From: Selenomonas sp.
GTDB lineage: Bacteria; Bacillota; Negativicutes; Selenomonadales; Selenomonadaceae
Direction: 5' to 3'
NCBI GenBank assembly: GCA_022482925.1
Contig: JAKVOG010000003.1
Span: 186,001-250,000 of the forward strand
Length of the DNA: 64,000 nt
Shown: positions 33,584-41,767 of the stretch, in pieces
Numbering within the stretch: position 1 is the stretch's first letter
How the letters are laid out: every line of letters begins with the position of its first letter
The notes under the pieces: model-generated
Database searches by the model: none
Told to the model about the DNA's origin: nothing
What the model saw: only the letters and a program-made list of their open reading frames with translations
Program-made: the position numbers and the translations under genes

Positions 33584-34144
33584 ATGTCATTAGTTGCAGA
33601 TATCTTAAAAGCGAATGAAGCATTCTGTGCCAATCCACCAGTGGATTATACACGGGAAGATCAGAAAAAGAGCAAGCTGCCACAAAAGCAGTTGGCCATC
33701 ATTACCTGCATGGATACACGGCTGGTCAATTTTCTGGAGCCGGCGCTGGGAATCAGTCGCGGGGAAGCCAAGATCATCAAAACAGCCGGAAATGGCGTGA
33801 CCAGCGTTTTTGACGGTACGATACGCAGCCTGCTTGTCTGTATCTTTGAGTTGGGAGTGCAGGAGGTTTTTGTGATCGGGCATCATGAATGCGGGATGGA
33901 GAAGACGACGGCTGAGAGTCTGACGAGTGCCATGCGGGCACGCGGAATAGCTCCGGAAGCGATCCAGATGGTCAGCAAGGAGCTGAAGGAATGGGCCAAT
34001 GATTTCTGTCATCCGGAGCAGAATGTTCGGGATACCGTGGCGCAGATTCGTTCCAATCCGCTGATTCCCCAAGATGTGCCGATACATGGTTTGATCTTTC
34101 ATCCCCGCAGTGGCAAACTGGATCTGCTGGTTAATGGCTATTGA
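33584..34144 (+). CDS. Beta-class carbonic anhydrase
   Basis: The 186-residue enzyme interconverts CO2 and bicarbonate. Zinc and catalytic residues are visible in CMDTRL (Cys with Asp-Arg dyad, near residue 39), and HHEC (His and Cys, near residue 101). It has the short form common in Firmicutes, with NGVTSVFDGTIRSLLVCI between the sites. It lies close behind the ferredoxin gene, so the two may form an operon. It follows a GAAGGGGG box. Confidence 0.93.
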   Translation: MSLVADILKANEAFCANPPVDYTREDQKKSKLPQKQLAIITCMDTRLVNFLEPALGISRGEAKIIKTAGNGVTSVFDGTIRSLLVCIFELGVQEVFVIGHHECGMEKTTAESLTSAMRARGIAPEAIQMVSKELKEWANDFCHPEQNVRDTVAQIRSNPLIPQDVPIHGLIFHPRSGKLDLLVNGY

Positions 34145-34228
34145 ACGAAAAATAAATGTTTTTTGCTTAAGAAACGTTCGTCTTTATCCGATAATATAGT
34201 TAGAGTGAGTATGAAGGAGGTGTTTTTT

Positions 34229-34642
34229 ATGAGCTCTATTGATGCAATCAGCAGCAAGGGATTGAATATCGGCACCACAACAGCGGTGAAAAATAGCGAC
34301 AAGGAGTCGGATACCAAAACGACGTTTGCGGCCATCCTGCAGCAGTTGCAGAGTGGCGGCGCTGCCACCGGCGGCAGCGGAAGTTCCAGCAGCGATAGTG
34401 ATGATGAGACGTTGACCGTCACGCAGGTGATGTCGGACGGTTCGATTCTCATCACGGTCTATCAGGGGGATGAGATTATCTCACAGACGAAATCTCATGC
34501 CGCTCAGTCAGAGGAGAACCCGGCACTCCTTAGTACGACAGTTACTAAGGCAGGTTCTACAACACCAGCAGATAACACGGCTTCGACGGCGGCAGCCGGC
34601 AGTGCGGCATCTTTGATGTTGAACGCGATGACCCAGAACTAA
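34229..34642 (+). CDS. Hypothetical protein, low complexity
   Basis: The 137-residue protein is rich in Ser, Thr, Ala and Asp, with a central low-complexity stretch (SGGAATGGSGSSSSDSDDET) and a beta-rich segment TVTQVMSDGSILITVYQGDEII. There is no signal peptide. I do not recognise it; the N-terminal MSSIDAISSKG and TFAAILQQL vaguely resemble flagellar hook-associated proteins, but this is not enough for a call. AAGGAGG precedes the ATG at 34229. Confidence 0.6.
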   Translation: MSSIDAISSKGLNIGTTTAVKNSDKESDTKTTFAAILQQLQSGGAATGGSGSSSSDSDDETLTVTQVMSDGSILITVYQGDEIISQTKSHAAQSEENPALLSTTVTKAGSTTPADNTASTAAAGSAASLMLNAMTQN

Positions 34643-34708
34643 GAGAACAAAAACGACAAAACCACTGCCAGAGATCATGGTAGTGGTTTTGTCGTTTTTG
34701 TTCTCTTA
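34640..34708. terminator. Very long (31-bp) hairpin, bidirectional terminator
   Basis: A 31-bp inverted repeat (34640-34670 and 34678-34708, one mismatch, 7-base loop) starts within the stop codon of the preceding gene. Both arms carry A or T runs, so it can end transcription either way. The length is unusual for a terminator. Confidence 0.75.
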
Positions 34709-34723
34709 GAAATAATGCTGGAC

Positions 34724-34756
34724 TTATTTAATGAATATCACAGCGTCATTAAATAA
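34724..34756. promoter_or_regulatory. 11-bp inverted repeat, operator-like
   Basis: TTATTTAATGA at 34724-34734 and TCATTAAATAA at 34746-34756 are perfect complements with an 11-base spacer. It lies about 100 bases upstream of a promoter (TTGCAG at 34843, TATAAT at 34866, 17-base spacer). Confidence 0.4.
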
Positions 34757-34842
34757 TATGAGAAGATTTTATAGAGCATCCGTGAATAAAAACAGGCTGA
34801 ACAGAATATCGTTTGTTTTTTCTATTATTTTTTATAAAACGG

Positions 34843-34871
34843 TTGCAGGAATAAAAAAAATTCAGTATAAT
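34843..34871 (+). promoter_or_regulatory. Promoter of the small coiled-coil gene
   Basis: TTGCAG at 34843-34848 and TATAAT at 34866-34871 with 17-base spacing, about 45 bases before the gene. Confidence 0.6.
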
Positions 34872-34917
34872 TCACTATGAAATAGTAATTTACATTGAAT
34901 GAAAAGGAGAAAATAAA

Positions 34918-35121
34918 ATGGCTAGAAAAGCAAATTATGACGAAAAGATCCAGGCAATCGAGAGTAAAATCGCAAAGAAACAGGATGAGCTGAAAAAACT
35001 CAAGGCACAGCTGGCTGATGTGAAAGAAAAAAAGGAAAAAGTAGATTATCAGGAACTGACTGAGTACATGCAGGCGAATAACCTGTCTGCTTCGGAAGTC
35101 ATTGCTTCTATCAAGGGCTGA
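34918..35121 (+). CDS. Small coiled-coil hypothetical protein
   Basis: The 67-residue protein is highly charged and has a heptad coiled coil (QAIESKIAKKQDELKKLKAQLADVKEK split over residues 12-38), then a short helix-turn segment DYQELTEYMQANNLSASEV. The GAAAAGGAG box and the clear promoter and terminator support a real gene. The C-terminal NLSASEVI resembles an H-NS-like or ParB-like tail only loosely. Confidence 0.7.
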   Translation: MARKANYDEKIQAIESKIAKKQDELKKLKAQLADVKEKKEKVDYQELTEYMQANNLSASEVIASIKG

Positions 35122-35149
35122 GTAATTACTCCTTGTTGAATGAAGATTG

Positions 35150-35190
35150 AAATGCCCCATCTGAACAAATCGGATGGGGCATTTCATTTT
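35150..35190 (+). terminator. Rho-independent terminator
   Basis: A 12-bp stem AAATGCCCCATC (35150-35161) with GATGGGGCATTT (35173-35184), then T residues. Confidence 0.85.
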
Positions 35191-35212
35191 TGTCATTCAT
35201 TGCGGAATGAGG

Positions 35213-35443
35213 TTACTGTGCCGTTGCCTGTGCTGGCGCATTGCCACAGTGTCTGCCATGGTGCGGGCCATTGCAATACGGACCATTGTTGCCGACACTG
35301 TCGCCGCCAGCGGCATAACGTGGGCAGTTCTGCTGACAATAGGCAGGTACGGTGGTTGTGTCATTGCCGGTCTCGGCCGCAAGGGCAGGAATGGCAATGG
35401 CAATCATTGCACCGGCAATAAAAGCAGCAAATATTTTTTTCAT
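35213..35443 (-). CDS. Small secreted Cys/His-rich protein
   Basis: The 76-residue precursor has a signal peptide (MKKIFAAFIAGAMIAIAIPALA) and a short mature part with four cysteines and three histidines (AYCQQNCPRY, then CNGPHHGRHCG). That residue set could bind a metal ion outside the cytoplasm. It starts after GTGGAGG at 35443 and is divergent from the two-component system next to FeoAB, which suggests a metal-related role (inference). I do not recognise a family. Confidence 0.65.
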   Translation of the reverse strand: MKKIFAAFIAGAMIAIAIPALAAETGNDTTTVPAYCQQNCPRYAAGGDSVGNNGPYCNGPHHGRHCGNAPAQATAQ

Positions 35444-35617
35444 GATACAAACCTCCACTCAAACTTTAACGACGGAATTATCTTATGTGTTTATTATGAT
35501 GGATAAATGTGACAAGAATGTTACGAAATAGAAAATTGGAGAAAAAATTTTTACCGGAGATTTTCGGCTGATTTTCTGATAGACTATATAGCATAATAGA
35601 TTGAGGTGATGAGGGTA

Positions 35618-36313
35618 ATGAAAATATTGATTGCTGACGATAATGCAGCGATTTGTGATATCCTGCAGACGTTTGCGGAGGCGGCAGGATATGAAACGGT
35701 AATTGCCAGGAATGGTGAGGAAGCACTGCAATGTTTTGATCGGGAGCATATCGATCTGCTGCTGTTGGATGTCATGATGCCGGGAACGGATGGTTTTACG
35801 GTCTGCCGGAAGATCCGGGAATATTCGGATGTTCCAATCATCATGATTACCGCCCGGGGCGAGGATTATGACCGCATCATGGGACTGGAAATCGGCGCCG
35901 ATGATTATGTGGTCAAGCCATTCTCAGCACCGGAAGTCATGGCCCGGGTAAAGGCTGTCCTGCGCCGCCTGCGCAGCAGCTCTCCCCGCGATGGGAGGGA
36001 ATCCACCCGGCGAGTGGCGGGAAATCTCAGCCTTGATGAGACGGACGGTACCGTATCGGTGGCTGACCAATTCGTTGCCCTTACACGCAAGGAGTTTGAT
36101 ATCTTGTGTCTGCTGATTGAGCATCCGGGGCAGCTGTTTTCACGGGACCATCTGCTGGATGTGCTCTGGGGCTATGACTATACCGGCGATACTCGTACGG
36201 TAGATACCCATATCCGCCGTTTGCGGGCGAAACTGGATCATGCCGGCTGGCAGGGCGGGGCAATCGGAACCGTCTGGGGGAAAGGCTATCGACTGGAGCG
36301 TAAGGAGGACTGA
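35618..36313 (+). CDS. OmpR/PhoB-type response regulator
   Basis: The 231-residue regulator has a receiver domain (LIADDNAAICD acidic pair, phosphorylated Asp in LLLLDVMMPGTDG near residue 50, switch Thr in MITARGEDYD, Lys in YVVKPFSAPEV near residue 101) and a winged-helix DNA-binding domain (LTRKEFDILCLL, DTRTVDTHIRRLRAKL). It is cotranscribed with a sensor kinase and the FeoAB gene. I use the ATG at 35618; upstream in-frame ATG and GTG codons overlap the GAGGTGA box. Confidence 0.93.
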   Translation: MKILIADDNAAICDILQTFAEAAGYETVIARNGEEALQCFDREHIDLLLLDVMMPGTDGFTVCRKIREYSDVPIIMITARGEDYDRIMGLEIGADDYVVKPFSAPEVMARVKAVLRRLRSSSPRDGRESTRRVAGNLSLDETDGTVSVADQFVALTRKEFDILCLLIEHPGQLFSRDHLLDVLWGYDYTGDTRTVDTHIRRLRAKLDHAGWQGGAIGTVWGKGYRLERKED

Positions 36314-36315
36314 AG

Positions 36316-37966
36316 ATGAATCAACAGCTGACCCGGCGTTTGGTCGGATATTTTTCGCTGGCATTGCTGCTGTTTGCGCTGCTGATCGGCAGTTGTTTCT
36401 CGTTCCTGTTTACCGGCTACAGCCGTCATGTGCATGAAGAAGAACTGCAGCGGCGGGTAGAGACCCTGGCCGCTTCCATTCCTTCAATGGGGGAGGCCCG
36501 CAGTCTGCTGGCCCGGGAGGCGGCAAATGCCGCTGGTGATGATGATGGAGTCTTGGCGAAAAGAGAGGGGCCGATGCGGATGCATGGGCATGGTATGATG
36601 GCTGGCAGCCATCATACCATGGGAGCGGCTGGCGGTCAGATGATGGCCGCGCATGAATGGTGCCGGCAGAGCTATGGGAGTTCGTCGACTGATTCAGATA
36701 CGGTTGGTAATCTGCCCGCTGCCGGAGTCCTGGCTCAGTTGAATCAGCTGGCCGAGGGGCAGGTATGGCTGGTTTCGGCCGCAGACCGGACAATCTATTC
36801 CTATGGGGAGACTGCAGAGACAGAGGTTGGGGAACTGCCACAGTCGGTAGATGACGTGCTGCAGCAGGTCCTGTCCGGCGGTACGACGGTCAGCCAGGAC
36901 TTCACGCCGCTGATCGGTACAGCGGCTGTGACAGCTGGAGCTCCGGTCCGGGATGAAAATAATCGTGTGATTGGTGCGGTATTGATCCATCAGCCATTGA
37001 AGGATATGCAGGCAGCGCAATGGGGCGGCTTACGGCTGCTGGGGACTGTCGCTGCTGCTGGCTTTGCTGATTTCCGGTGGGCTGGCGGTGCTGCTGGCCC
37101 GGCGCTTCATCCGCCCCATCTATCGTATGCAGGCAGCTGCCCGCTCTTTTACACAGGGGAAATTCGATCATCGTACAGAGGTGCGGCAGCAGGATGAGCT
37201 GGGGATGCTGGCCCGGGATATCGATCATCTGGGGGCTCAGCTGGGACAGGCTCAGGCCGAGCGTGAATCCATGCAGCAGCGGCGGCAGGATTTCCTGTCA
37301 GCGGTCTCTCATGAGCTGCGGACGCCACTGACGGTCCTGCGGGGTACGCTGGAACTTCTGCTGTCCGGGCTGGTGAAGGATCCGGATAAGTGGAAAGCCT
37401 ATGCCGGTCAAGCTATGGATAATCTTACGGTACTGGAACGACTGGTGGGCGATCTGCTGGAATTCACCAGATTGCGCAATCCGGCATTCTCAATTGAGAA
37501 GACACCCATGGATCTGACAGAGGCATTTCGTGAGGCGGTGCGCAGCGTAGAACCCTTAGCGGAGCAGAAGGGAATCAGCCTGACCGCTGATCTTACGGTT
37601 CCGATTCCCTTGTCCGGGGACTATGGCCGTCTGCGCCAGCTGATGCTGATCCTGCTGGATAATGCACTGAAATTCTCGCCGTCAGGTGGAACAATTCTCA
37701 TTAAAGAAATGACAACAGCGGCTGGTTGGTGTATTGTAGTAATAGATCAGGGAAAGGGAATTGCACCAGCGGTGCTGCCCTATATATTTGAGCGTTTCCA
37801 TACCAGCCGGACGCAGGATAACGCCCAGGGAACGGGTCTGGGCCTGCCGATTGCCAAAGAAATCGCGGAACGCCACGGACTGAGTATTCGCTGTGAGAGT
37901 GAACTGGGAACAGGTACCCGGTTCATCCTGGAGCCTCAGTCCACCAATAGAAAGGTAGATATATGA
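36316..37966 (+). CDS. Sensor histidine kinase with Met/His-rich sensor, one frame break
   Basis: The kinase has an N-terminal membrane span (LVGYFSLALLLFALLIGSCF), an extracytoplasmic sensor domain, a second span, a HAMP region (FIRPIYRMQAAARSFTQG), the phosphoacceptor SAVSHELRTPL and an HATPase_c domain (LILLDNALKFS, DQGKGIA, GTGLGLPIAKEIA). The sensor domain holds a striking Met/His-rich stretch (residues about 90-118: MRMHGHGMM, SHHTMG, MMAAHEW), typical of metal binding. An extra G near 37033, in a G run, shifts the frame before the second span; I read it as an error. The gene overlaps feoB by ATGA. Confidence 0.85.
36589..36621. repeat. 16-bp perfect palindrome within the kinase gene
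   Basis: CATGGTATGATGGCTG at 36589-36604 and its exact complement at 36606-36621 are separated by one base. It lies inside the coding sequence for the Met/His-rich sensor, encoding HGMMAGSHHTMG. Such a long near-perfect palindrome in a gene is unusual. Confidence 0.9.
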
Positions 37967-40338
37967 CATTAGACGAATTGGAACCGAAACAGGGCGCGTT
38001 CATTACCGCCATTAACGGCAGCGGAGCGCTGCGGCATCATTTGCTGGATATGGGGCTGACGCCACGTACGGAAGTGACCCTGCAAAAGGTTGCACCGATG
38101 GGAGACCCGGTGCAAATCAAGATCCGCGGTTATGAACTGACGTTGCGGCTTGACGAGGCCAGAAAGGTTGAGATAGAGGGCAAACATACCCAGGAAGCGG
38201 AATTGCACCGGGAGAATCGGGCCCGGGATATCGATCATCCGGGGGTCGGCGAATTGAATGAAGCGCCGGCACGGCATCATCATAAGGGAAAAAAAGTCAT
38301 CCGGGAGGGTTCTTTATCCTTTGCGCTGGTCGGCAATCAGAATTGCGGCAAAACGACTTTGTTCAATCAGCTGACGGGAGCTAATCAGCATGTGGGAAAT
38401 TTTCCAGGGGTTACTGTCGATCGGAAAGACGGGTTCATCCGCAAGCAGCGTGATGCCCGTGTGACAGATCTGCCAGGGATCTATTCCCTGTCACCCTATT
38501 CCAATGAGGAAATCGTGACCCGCGATTTCCTGTTGCAGACGCATCCCGATGGCATCATCAATATTGTGGATGCAACCAATCTGGAACGCAATCTGTACCT
38601 GACGATGCAGCTTATGGAGCTGGGTATCCCGATGGTGCTGGCGCTCAACATGATGGATGAGGTCCGGGAAAATGGCGGTTCGATCCGGCTCAATGCGCTG
38701 GAGGCAATCCTGGGTATTCCGGTCATACCGATTTCGGCGGCCAAGAATGAGGGCGTCGATGAGCTGATCGACCATGCCTTGTATGTGGCGAGACATCGGG
38801 AACTGCCGACCCGCATCGACTTCTGTGAGGACAGCGAGAAGTCTGCCGACCCGATTGCGGCGGTGCATCGTGCCATTCATGCTACGGTCCATATTATTGA
38901 GCCGGAGGCGAAAGCTGCCGGTATGCCGGCCCGCTTTGCGGCGACAAAGCTGATCGAGAAGGATGTGCCGATGGCTGAGAAGCTGCATATCCCGACCGAC
39001 AAGCTGGAAACATTCCGCCATATCATCAGCATCATGGAGCAGGAATCCGGCCTTGATGCCGAGGCGGCTATGGCCAATATGAGGTTCAGCTTTATCACAA
39101 AGCTGTGTGCTCATACGGTTGTACGGCCACATGAGAGCAAAGAGCATCGCCGGAGTGTAGCGATCGACCGGATACTGACGGGCAAATACACGGCAATTCC
39201 CAGCTTCATCGCCATCATGGCGTTTATCTTTGCGATGACGTTTGATGGTATAGGTGCCTGCTTGTCCGGTCTGATGGAAATGATCGTGGGTGCTGTGACG
39301 GACGGGCTGGACGGCCTGCTGGCTGCGGCTGATGTCAATCCGGTGGTGCATGGGCTGATGATTGATGGCGTAGCCCATGGCGTTGGCAGCGTCATCAGTT
39401 TTCTGCCGACGATTGTGACACTGTTCTTCTTCCTGTCTATACTCGAAGATACCGGCTATATGGCCCGCGTGGCCTTTGTTATGGATCGTCTGCTGCGTCG
39501 GATCGGCTTGTCCGGGCGCAGCATTGTGCCAATGCTTATCGGCTTTGGCTGCTCGGTGCCGGCAATCATGTCGACCCGGACGCTGTCAAGCGAACGTGAC
39601 CGCAAGATGACGATTCTGCTTACGCCGTTCATGAGCTGCAGTGCCAAACTGCCAATCTATACAATGATAATCGGGGCATTCTTTGCCCCGGCCTATCAGC
39701 CACTGGTTATGCTGGCCCTTTATTTCCTGGGCATCTTTGTCGGTATCCTGTTTGCGCTGCTGCTGGGACGGACCAGATTCCGGGGGGAGCCGGTGCCTTT
39801 CGTTATGGAACTGCCAAATTATCGGATTCCGTCGATGAAGAGCGTTGGCCGTCTGATCTGGGACAAAGCCAAGGGCTTCCTGGTCAAGGCATTTACGATT
39901 ATCTTTGCGGCGTCTGTCATCATCTGGTTTCTGCAGATGTTCAACAGTCACATGAATGTTGCGGCAGGCCCGGAAGACAGCCTGCTGGCAGCTATTGGCC
40001 GCTTTGCGGCACCGGTGTTTGCACCGCTGGGCTTCGATGACTGGCGGGTCGCGACAGCGCTTATCACAGGTTTCAGTGCCAAGGAAACTGTCGTCTCGAC
40101 CCTTACCGTGCTGATGGGCGGCGATGTAGCAGAGCTGAATCTGCTGTTCACGCCGCTGACGGCCATGGTGTTCCTGGTGTTTACGCTGCTGTATACGCCC
40201 TGCATTGCCGCGATTGCAACGGTACGCCGTGAAGTAGGCGGGCGCAATGCCATGGCTACTGTCGTCACGCAGTGCGTGATTGCCTGGCTGGTGGCCTATG
40301 TCGTCCATCTGCTGGGAACTCTGCTGGGCCTTTCCTGA
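37963..40338 (+). CDS. feoB: FeoA-FeoB fusion, ferrous iron transporter
   Basis: The 791-residue protein begins with a FeoA SH3-like domain (residues 1-75, with MGLTPRTEVTLQKVAPMGDP). A short linker follows, then the FeoB G domain (G1 GNQNCGKTTLFNQLTG near residue 125, G3 TDLPGIYSL, G4 NMMDE). The C-terminal membrane part (residues 405-791) has the Gate motifs (FGCSVPAIMSTRTL) and the C-terminal FTLLYTPCIAAIATV. It imports Fe2+. It overlaps the sensor kinase by four bases, so the two-component system likely controls iron or metal uptake. Confidence 0.95.
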   Translation: MTLDELEPKQGAFITAINGSGALRHHLLDMGLTPRTEVTLQKVAPMGDPVQIKIRGYELTLRLDEARKVEIEGKHTQEAELHRENRARDIDHPGVGELNEAPARHHHKGKKVIREGSLSFALVGNQNCGKTTLFNQLTGANQHVGNFPGVTVDRKDGFIRKQRDARVTDLPGIYSLSPYSNEEIVTRDFLLQTHPDGIINIVDATNLERNLYLTMQLMELGIPMVLALNMMDEVRENGGSIRLNALEAILGIPVIPISAAKNEGVDELIDHALYVARHRELPTRIDFCEDSEKSADPIAAVHRAIHATVHIIEPEAKAAGMPARFAATKLIEKDVPMAEKLHIPTDKLETFRHIISIMEQESGLDAEAAMANMRFSFITKLCAHTVVRPHESKEHRRSVAIDRILTGKYTAIPSFIAIMAFIFAMTFDGIGACLSGLMEMIVGAVTDGLDGLLAAADVNPVVHGLMIDGVAHGVGSVISFLPTIVTLFFFLSILEDTGYMARVAFVMDRLLRRIGLSGRSIVPMLIGFGCSVPAIMSTRTLSSERDRKMTILLTPFMSCSAKLPIYTMIIGAFFAPAYQPLVMLALYFLGIFVGILFALLLGRTRFRGEPVPFVMELPNYRIPSMKSVGRLIWDKAKGFLVKAFTIIFAASVIIWFLQMFNSHMNVAAGPEDSLLAAIGRFAAPVFAPLGFDDWRVATALITGFSAKETVVSTLTVLMGGDVAELNLLFTPLTAMVFLVFTLLYTPCIAAIATVRREVGGRNAMATVVTQCVIAWLVAYVVHLLGTLLGLS

Positions 40339-40400
40339 CAACAGGACTGGTGCCGGGAAAACTGGATGTGAATGAGAGTACTCAATAGGAGGTCATTTTC

Positions 40401-40700
40401 ATGAGTGTGAAGATTACAGGCTATTATCAGCTGCCAAACCATAAAGGACCGCAGCTGGTTGATTTTGATGAAGTATTTGAGACATCCTTCATGCGTCGGT
40501 ACACGAAGTTCCGGTCGTTTGACAAATTCCTGAATGGCGGGAAGTTCAGGATTACCAGCCAGCAGGACTTTGAGGCACTGCCGGAAGAGATCATGGATGC
40601 CCATGTGCGGGCCACGACTAAGTTCTCATCCTGGCAGGAAATGCTGGATGTGGCTACCGATAAATACGTTCTGCATCAGTCTGTTCCGAAACAGGACTGA
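40401..40700 (+). CDS. Hypothetical protein
   Basis: The 99-residue soluble protein lies 62 bases after feoB, with an AGGAGG box. It has ITGYYQLPNHKGPQLVDFDEVFETSFMRRYTKF split by a helical region and ends HQSVPKQD. It has no cysteine cluster and does not look like FeoC. I do not recognise it. Confidence 0.65.
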   Translation: MSVKITGYYQLPNHKGPQLVDFDEVFETSFMRRYTKFRSFDKFLNGGKFRITSQQDFEALPEEIMDAHVRATTKFSSWQEMLDVATDKYVLHQSVPKQD

Positions 40701-40718
40701 CTCATGTATTGCAATAAG

Positions 40719-40750
40719 AAGGGGCGCGACTCATCGCGCCCCTTTGTTCT
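40719..40750 (+). terminator. Rho-independent terminator
   Basis: AAGGGGCGCGA at 40719-40729 pairs with 40734-40744 across a 4-base loop, followed by a short T-rich stretch. It separates two convergent genes. Confidence 0.85.
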
Positions 40751-40753
40751 GTC

Positions 40754-41640
40754 TTAGCAGCCGCTCTTCAGTTCCTGGCAGACGGACTCGTATTTGCTGG
40801 TATAGATGCTGCCTTTCTCCCAGATAAAGTCGAAATCATGCTGCATGGAAAAGCCGGTCAGGGGAATTTCCTGCAGCTCGTCGTTTTTCAGGCTTTCAGC
40901 CACAGCAATCTTATAGAGGAAGGTGATGCCACAGTCCTGTTGCAGCAGTCCGATGATGGTGTGCATATTGCCGACTTCAGTATAGTGCCTGAAATCGGCA
41001 ATCTTCATGCCGTGAAGGGCAAGGTTGCGTTCCAGTATATTCCGGGTACCGGAGCCTGGCTCACGGATCAGCAGCCGTTCGCCAAGCAGATCATGGAATG
41101 TTCGTGGCGGCTGCGTCAGAAAGTGATGGCCGGCCGCGCAGACACCAATATATTTTTCCGTGCTGTATTTTGATGCTCATAGTTATCTTTGGGGTAATAG
41201 CCTTCGACCAGGGCCAGCTGAATGCTTCCGGCAGCGAGCTGCTGGAGCAGGTCGCTGGTGTTGCCGAAGTGCAGCTCAATATTGATCTCCGGATGCCGGC
41301 GCTGGAAAGCAGCCAGTGGACGGATAATCGCATATTCACCGATGGTCATGGTGACACCAAGGGCCAGGCACTTGGTGCCGGATGTGTTGCTGTGCAGTTC
41401 AGCGGCCAGGGCAATTTCATCATTTTCCATCGTCTTGAAGCGTTCATGGAGGATGGTGCCGGCTGAGGTCAGGTAGAGCTTCTTGTTCTCATAGTGGAAC
41501 AGTTTGGTGTGGTAGTGGTTTTCCAGGTATTTGATATGCTGTGACACGGCCGGCTGGGTAATATTCAGGGCTTTGGCTGCCTGAGTGAAATTCATGGTCT
41601 GGCAGACGCAGAGGAAGGTTTCCACACGAAAATCCAACAT
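40754..41640 (-). CDS. LysR-family regulator, one frame break
   Basis: The N-terminal 160 residues carry the LysR HTH (FLCVCQTMNFTQAAKALNITQPAVSQHIKYLE) and an effector domain (LALGVTMTIGEYAI). A missing A in an A run near 41172 shifts the frame; the other half continues MKIADFRHYTEVGNMHTIIGLLQQDCGITFLYKIA. Joined, it is about 295 residues, the normal length. It is divergent from a YeiH-type transporter, as in many sulfur-related LysR pairs, and likely controls it. Confidence 0.85.
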
Positions 41641-41659
41641 ACGACGACTCCTTTTTATC

Positions 41660-41676
41660 GATAAAATAATCTTATC
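41660..41676. promoter_or_regulatory. LysR-type operator candidate
   Basis: GATAA and TTATC are 7 bases apart, a perfect dyad of the T-N11-A kind bound by LysR proteins. It is 20 bases upstream of the LysR start and about 90 bases upstream of the divergent transporter gene. Confidence 0.55.
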
Positions 41677-41767
41677 AATATATTATAATACATAATTTTA
41701 CATTTTCAACAAGAGCCGATATAATTCAAGACAGCTAATAAAACTATGGATAGAGAGGTATTATCGT

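Noticed and set aside
34825-35196. A 123-residue minus-strand frame near the coiled-coil gene
   Set aside because: It is antisense to a gene with promoter, ribosome binding site and terminator, and is dominated by Phe/Leu from AT-rich DNA.
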